Assembly: GCA_900551985.1 (NCBI GenBank)
Contig: URYG01000194.1
Span: forward strand, 1 to 6,003
Length of the DNA: 6,003 bases
Source: an uncultured Prevotella sp.
GTDB taxonomy: Bacteria; Bacteroidota; Bacteroidia; Bacteroidales; Bacteroidaceae
Direction of reading: 5' to 3'
Shown one piece after another: positions 3,466 to 6,003 of this stretch. Each line of letters opens with the position of its first letter. The stretch's first letter is position 1. The notes beneath the pieces are model-generated. The model did no database searches, was not told where the DNA came from, and was given only the letters and a program-made list of their open reading frames with translations. Position numbers and translations under genes: made by a program.

Positions 3466-5820
3466 ATGATGAACTACAAGAAATTGGCTCTTACCGTTGC
3501 GGCTGGAGCGATGGCAACTACAATGATGGCGCAATCTGCACCTCAGTTGAATGCCAACAACATCGACGAAGTAATCAAGGCGATGACCTTGGAAGAGAAA
3601 GCCCAGATGCTGGTGGGCGGTGGTAACGATGGATTCGTGGGCAGTGGCGCTATGCTCGGACATCAGAAGAAGTTCGTGCCGGGTGCTGCGGGTACTACAG
3701 TAGCCATCCCTCGCCTCGGTATTCCTACAACTGTACAGTGTGATGGTCCTGCCGGTGTTCATATCGATGCTCATCGCGAAGGTGACAGCCGTAGCTACTT
3801 TGCCACCGGTTTCCCTATCGGCACCTGTCTGGCTTCTACCTGGAACACCGACCTGGTGCGCAAGGTGGGTGAGGCTATCGGTAACGAAACCCTGGAGTAT
3901 GGCTGTGATGTTGTGCTCGGACCGGGTATGAACCTGCATCGCAATCCGCTCTGTGGCCGTAACTTTGAGTATTATTCTGAAGACCCAATCGTAACAGGTC
4001 TTATCGGAACAGCCTTTGTACAGGGTGTACAGAGCCAGGGGGTGGGCGTGAGTGCCAAGCACTTTGCCGTAAACTCTCAGGAAACTGACCGTACCAAGGT
4101 GGATGAACGATTGAGTCAGCGTGCGCTTCGTGAGTTGTATCTGAAAGGTTTCGAGATGATGGTTCGCAAGAGCAATCCTTGGACTATCATGTCTGCCTAT
4201 AATAAGATTAACGGTGTTTATGCCCAGGGCAACAAGGATCTCCTTACCGATATTCTCCGCAACGACTGGGGATATAAGGGAATCGTGGAGACGGACTGGA
4301 TTGGTAAGCGTGCCGACCTTCCTCTGGAACAGGAAGTTGAGGCTGGCAACGACCTGATGATGCCGGGTTATCCAGCTCAGGTGCAGGATATTGTTGATGC
4401 CGTAAAGAATGGCAAGTTGGATATCAAGGATGTGGACCGCAATGTTCGCCGCATGCTCGAATATATCGTGAAGACTCCTCGATTCAAGGGATATAAATAT
4501 AGTGGTGAGCCAGACTTGAAGGCTCATGCAGCCATCACCCGTCAGAGTTCTACCGAGGGTATGGTGCTCCTGAAGAATGATGCCGCTCTTCCTATCCAGG
4601 GCTTGAAGACCGTGGCCCTCTTCGGTGTCAACTCTTACGACTTCATGTCGGGTGGTCTCGGTAGTGGAGCCGTTAATGTAGGCTATTCTGTAGATATGGT
4701 TACCGGTTTGAAGAACATCGGCGTGGCAACTACTCCTCAGCTTACAGAAATCTATCAGAATTATGTAAAGTATGCCAAGGCTAAGTTGAAGGCAGACAAG
4801 AACCCGATGATGTGGTTCCTGGATCAGGGTCAGCCAAAGCTCGATGAAATCGAGATTACTGAGCGTTGTGTGGCAAGCGAGGAGCCAAAGGCTGATGCAG
4901 CCATCATCACCATCGGCCGTCAGGCTGGTGAGGGAATGGATCGCCAGATCAATGGTGAGTTCAACCTCAGTCAGATAGAGCAGGATATGATTTTCCGTGT
5001 ATCTGATGCTTTCCATGCCAAGGGCAAGAAGGTGATTGTGATCATCAACTCTGGTTCTGTGATGGAGACTGCCAGCTGGAGAGACCGTGTAGATGCTATT
5101 CTCGTTGCTTGGCAGCCAGGTATCGAGGGCGGTAACTCTGTTGCTGATATCCTGACCGGTAAGGTGAATCCATCGGGTAAGTTGACCATGACCTGGCCTA
5201 TTGCAGCTACTGATCATCCATCTACTGCCAACTTCGCCAAGGATTACGATATGTACACCTATAAGAATCTGCAGGATTGGAGCAAGGGCAACATCAAGGG
5301 TTACGACTATAGCAACCATGAGGAGGATATCTACGTAGGTTATCGCTATTTTGATACCTTCAAGAAGAACGTGGCTTATCCATTCGGTTATGGTTTGAGC
5401 TATACTACCTTCGAGTTTGGCAAGCCATCTGTCAAGGCAAAAGGCAACAATATCGAGGTTAGCGTAACTATCAAGAATACCGGTAAGGTTGCCGGCAAGG
5501 AAGTTGCTGAGGTTTATGTTACCGCTCCAAAGGGTGCTTACGAGAAGCCAGCCAAGGAACTCAAGACCTTCGGCAAGACCAAGTTGCTGAAGCCAGGTGA
5601 GAGCCAGACATTGAAGATGACACTCGAAAAGCGAGATCTTGCCAGCTTCGATGAGGCTAACAGCCAGTGGAAGGTAGATGCAGGTAACTATCTCTTCAAG
5701 GTAGGTAGTGATGTAGAGAACATCAAGGGTACTGCTACTTTGAAGGTGGCAGAATATACCGAGAAGACAAGCAATGCCTGCGCTCCTAAGGTTCAGTTGA
5801 ACTATCTGAAGCAGAAGTAG
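3466..5820 (+). CDS. bglX: Exported GH3 family beta-glucosidase
   Basis: This is a 784-residue glycoside hydrolase family 3 enzyme, which releases terminal beta-linked glucose (or xylose in some members) from oligosaccharides by a retaining mechanism. Residues 1-24 are a Sec signal peptide (MNYKK, then hydrophobic LALTVAAGAMATTMM) with no lipobox cysteine, so a soluble periplasmic enzyme is expected. The TIM-barrel domain (about 33-340) shows QCDGPAGVH (91-99), CGRNFEYYSEDP (163-174), SAKHFAVNS (196-204) and the nucleophile Asp277 in VETDW. The alpha/beta sandwich (about 360-645) contains RQAGEGMDR (485-493), whose Glu489 is the likely acid/base, and PFGYGLSYTTFE (639-650). A fibronectin III-like domain fills about 662-750. 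Length is close to BglX (about 765) and no PA14 insertion is seen. The ATG at 3466 follows an in-frame TAA at 3451; the next codon is also ATG. It stands alone, without susC/susD neighbours here. The exact sugar specificity cannot be read from sequence; bglX is used in the broad sense. Confidence 0.93.
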   Translation: MMNYKKLALTVAAGAMATTMMAQSAPQLNANNIDEVIKAMTLEEKAQMLVGGGNDGFVGSGAMLGHQKKFVPGAAGTTVAIPRLGIPTTVQCDGPAGVHIDAHREGDSRSYFATGFPIGTCLASTWNTDLVRKVGEAIGNETLEYGCDVVLGPGMNLHRNPLCGRNFEYYSEDPIVTGLIGTAFVQGVQSQGVGVSAKHFAVNSQETDRTKVDERLSQRALRELYLKGFEMMVRKSNPWTIMSAYNKINGVYAQGNKDLLTDILRNDWGYKGIVETDWIGKRADLPLEQEVEAGNDLMMPGYPAQVQDIVDAVKNGKLDIKDVDRNVRRMLEYIVKTPRFKGYKYSGEPDLKAHAAITRQSSTEGMVLLKNDAALPIQGLKTVALFGVNSYDFMSGGLGSGAVNVGYSVDMVTGLKNIGVATTPQLTEIYQNYVKYAKAKLKADKNPMMWFLDQGQPKLDEIEITERCVASEEPKADAAIITIGRQAGEGMDRQINGEFNLSQIEQDMIFRVSDAFHAKGKKVIVIINSGSVMETASWRDRVDAILVAWQPGIEGGNSVADILTGKVNPSGKLTMTWPIAATDHPSTANFAKDYDMYTYKNLQDWSKGNIKGYDYSNHEEDIYVGYRYFDTFKKNVAYPFGYGLSYTTFEFGKPSVKAKGNNIEVSVTIKNTGKVAGKEVAEVYVTAPKGAYEKPAKELKTFGKTKLLKPGESQTLKMTLEKRDLASFDEANSQWKVDAGNYLFKVGSDVENIKGTATLKVAEYTEKTSNACAPKVQLNYLKQK

Positions 5821-5835
5821 TCTATGTAAATAATA

Positions 5836-5858
5836 TTCTAGAAAGAGATAATCTAGAA
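5836..5858. repeat. Small hairpin with paired TCTAGA sites after the glucosidase
   Basis: TTCTAGA (5836-5842) pairs with TCTAGAA (5852-5858) around 9 bases, beginning 16 bases after the stop codon. The stem is short and AT-rich and has no T-tract; it may be a 3'-end processing or stability element. Confidence 0.35.
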
Positions 5859-5894
5859 GAAACTCCCGGAAAATGGGGGAAGAAGAGATTGAAA

Positions 5895-5944
5895 ATTTTC
5901 CCTTAAGGATTTTTATTTTTTTCCTTAAGGGAAAATATATTTTT
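5895..5944 (+). terminator. Terminator-like hairpin downstream of the glucosidase
   Basis: ATTTTCCCTTAAGGA (5895-5909) pairs perfectly over 15 bp with TCCTTAAGGGAAAAT (5922-5936) around a 12-base T-rich loop, followed by ATATTTTT. It is the best candidate for ending the glucosidase transcript, about 75 bases after its stop. Each arm also contains its own CCTTAAGG palindrome, so a protein-binding role is possible. Confidence 0.65.
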
Positions 5945-5950
5945 CCTTAG
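5901..5950. repeat. CCTTAAGG repeats at 22-bp spacing
   Basis: CCTTAAGG occurs at 5901-5908 and 5923-5930, and CCTTAG at 5945-5950, each exactly 22 bases after the last. The intervening bases are A/T only apart from one G; comparing the first two 22-base units by eye gives 16 identities. It overlaps the hairpin described for 5895-5944. Confidence 0.5.
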
Positions 5951-5967
5951 TAACAGTTAAAAAATAA

Positions 5968-5995
5968 CTTGGTACAAAAATGCTAAGCAGATTTG
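5968..5995 (+). promoter_or_regulatory. Possible promoter for a gene beyond the right edge
   Basis: CAGATTTG (5988-5995) differs from TAnnTTTG at one base and is followed by CACC, the same TTTGCACC context as the trmB promoter (183-190). A CTTG lies at 5968-5971, but the 16-base spacer is shorter than the 20 bases at the other promoters in the window, so this is tentative. Confidence 0.4.
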
Positions 5996-6003
5996 CACCT
6001 AAC

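Noticed and set aside
3310..5319. 669-codon open frame on the minus strand opposite the glucosidase
   Set aside because: It lies antisense to a gene with clear GH3 motifs. Its peptide is rich in His, Leu and Ile with no recognisable domain, as expected from the reverse strand of a codon-biased gene. It has no promoter of the type seen elsewhere in the window.
5863..5879. CTCCC / GGGGG pairing after the glucosidase as a terminator
   Set aside because: The stem is only five pairs, one of them a wobble, and it is followed by purines instead of a T-tract. The 15-bp hairpin at 5895-5936 is a much better candidate.

Overview
The window looks like a chromosomal segment from a Bacteroidota bacterium, most likely of the Prevotella/Segatella type. 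The main evidence is promoter structure. Four intergenic sites carry the Bacteroidota -7 box TAnnTTTG, each with a TTTG or CTTG -33 element exactly 20 bases upstream. Shine-Dalgarno sequences are weak, and the closest-looking protein families (TrmB, an exported GH3 beta-glucosidase, RhuM/Fic) are typical of gut Bacteroidota. The species assignment is inference.

Layout: bases 2-130 hold the 3' end of an unrecognised + strand reading frame. Next comes trmB (212-982, +), the tRNA m7G46 methyltransferase, with its own promoter and an 11-bp inverted repeat over the -33 element. A strong bidirectional hairpin terminator (1002-1040) separates trmB from the convergent RhuM/Fic gene (1053-2048, -). 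About 290 bases of intergenic DNA (2049-2338) divide that gene from a divergent Fic-family gene (2339-3232, +). This spacer carries two outward promoters and a set of three TTGCCG-type sites placed exactly 53 bp apart; the last one runs almost into the fic start codon. After a terminator whose loop holds the -33 element of the next promoter comes an exported GH3 beta-glucosidase (3466-5820, +). The window ends with a hairpin terminator, a 22-bp-phased CCTTAAGG repeat and a probable promoter for a gene beyond the edge.

The central 1.05-3.23 kb segment looks like an accessory islet set between two housekeeping or metabolic genes. It is visibly more AT-rich than its flanks. It encodes two different Fic-fold enzymes divergently: a Doc-type GNKR version fused to a RhuM DNA-binding domain, and a canonical GNGR adenylyltransferase-type version with a class II self-inhibitory motif and its own winged-helix-like DNA-binding head. 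The phased palindromes over the fic promoter suggest that the Fic protein, through its N-terminal domain, regulates its own gene and perhaps the pair. No integrase, transposase, tRNA, rRNA, CRISPR array or flanking direct repeats were seen. trmB and the glucosidase appear to be single-gene transcription units.
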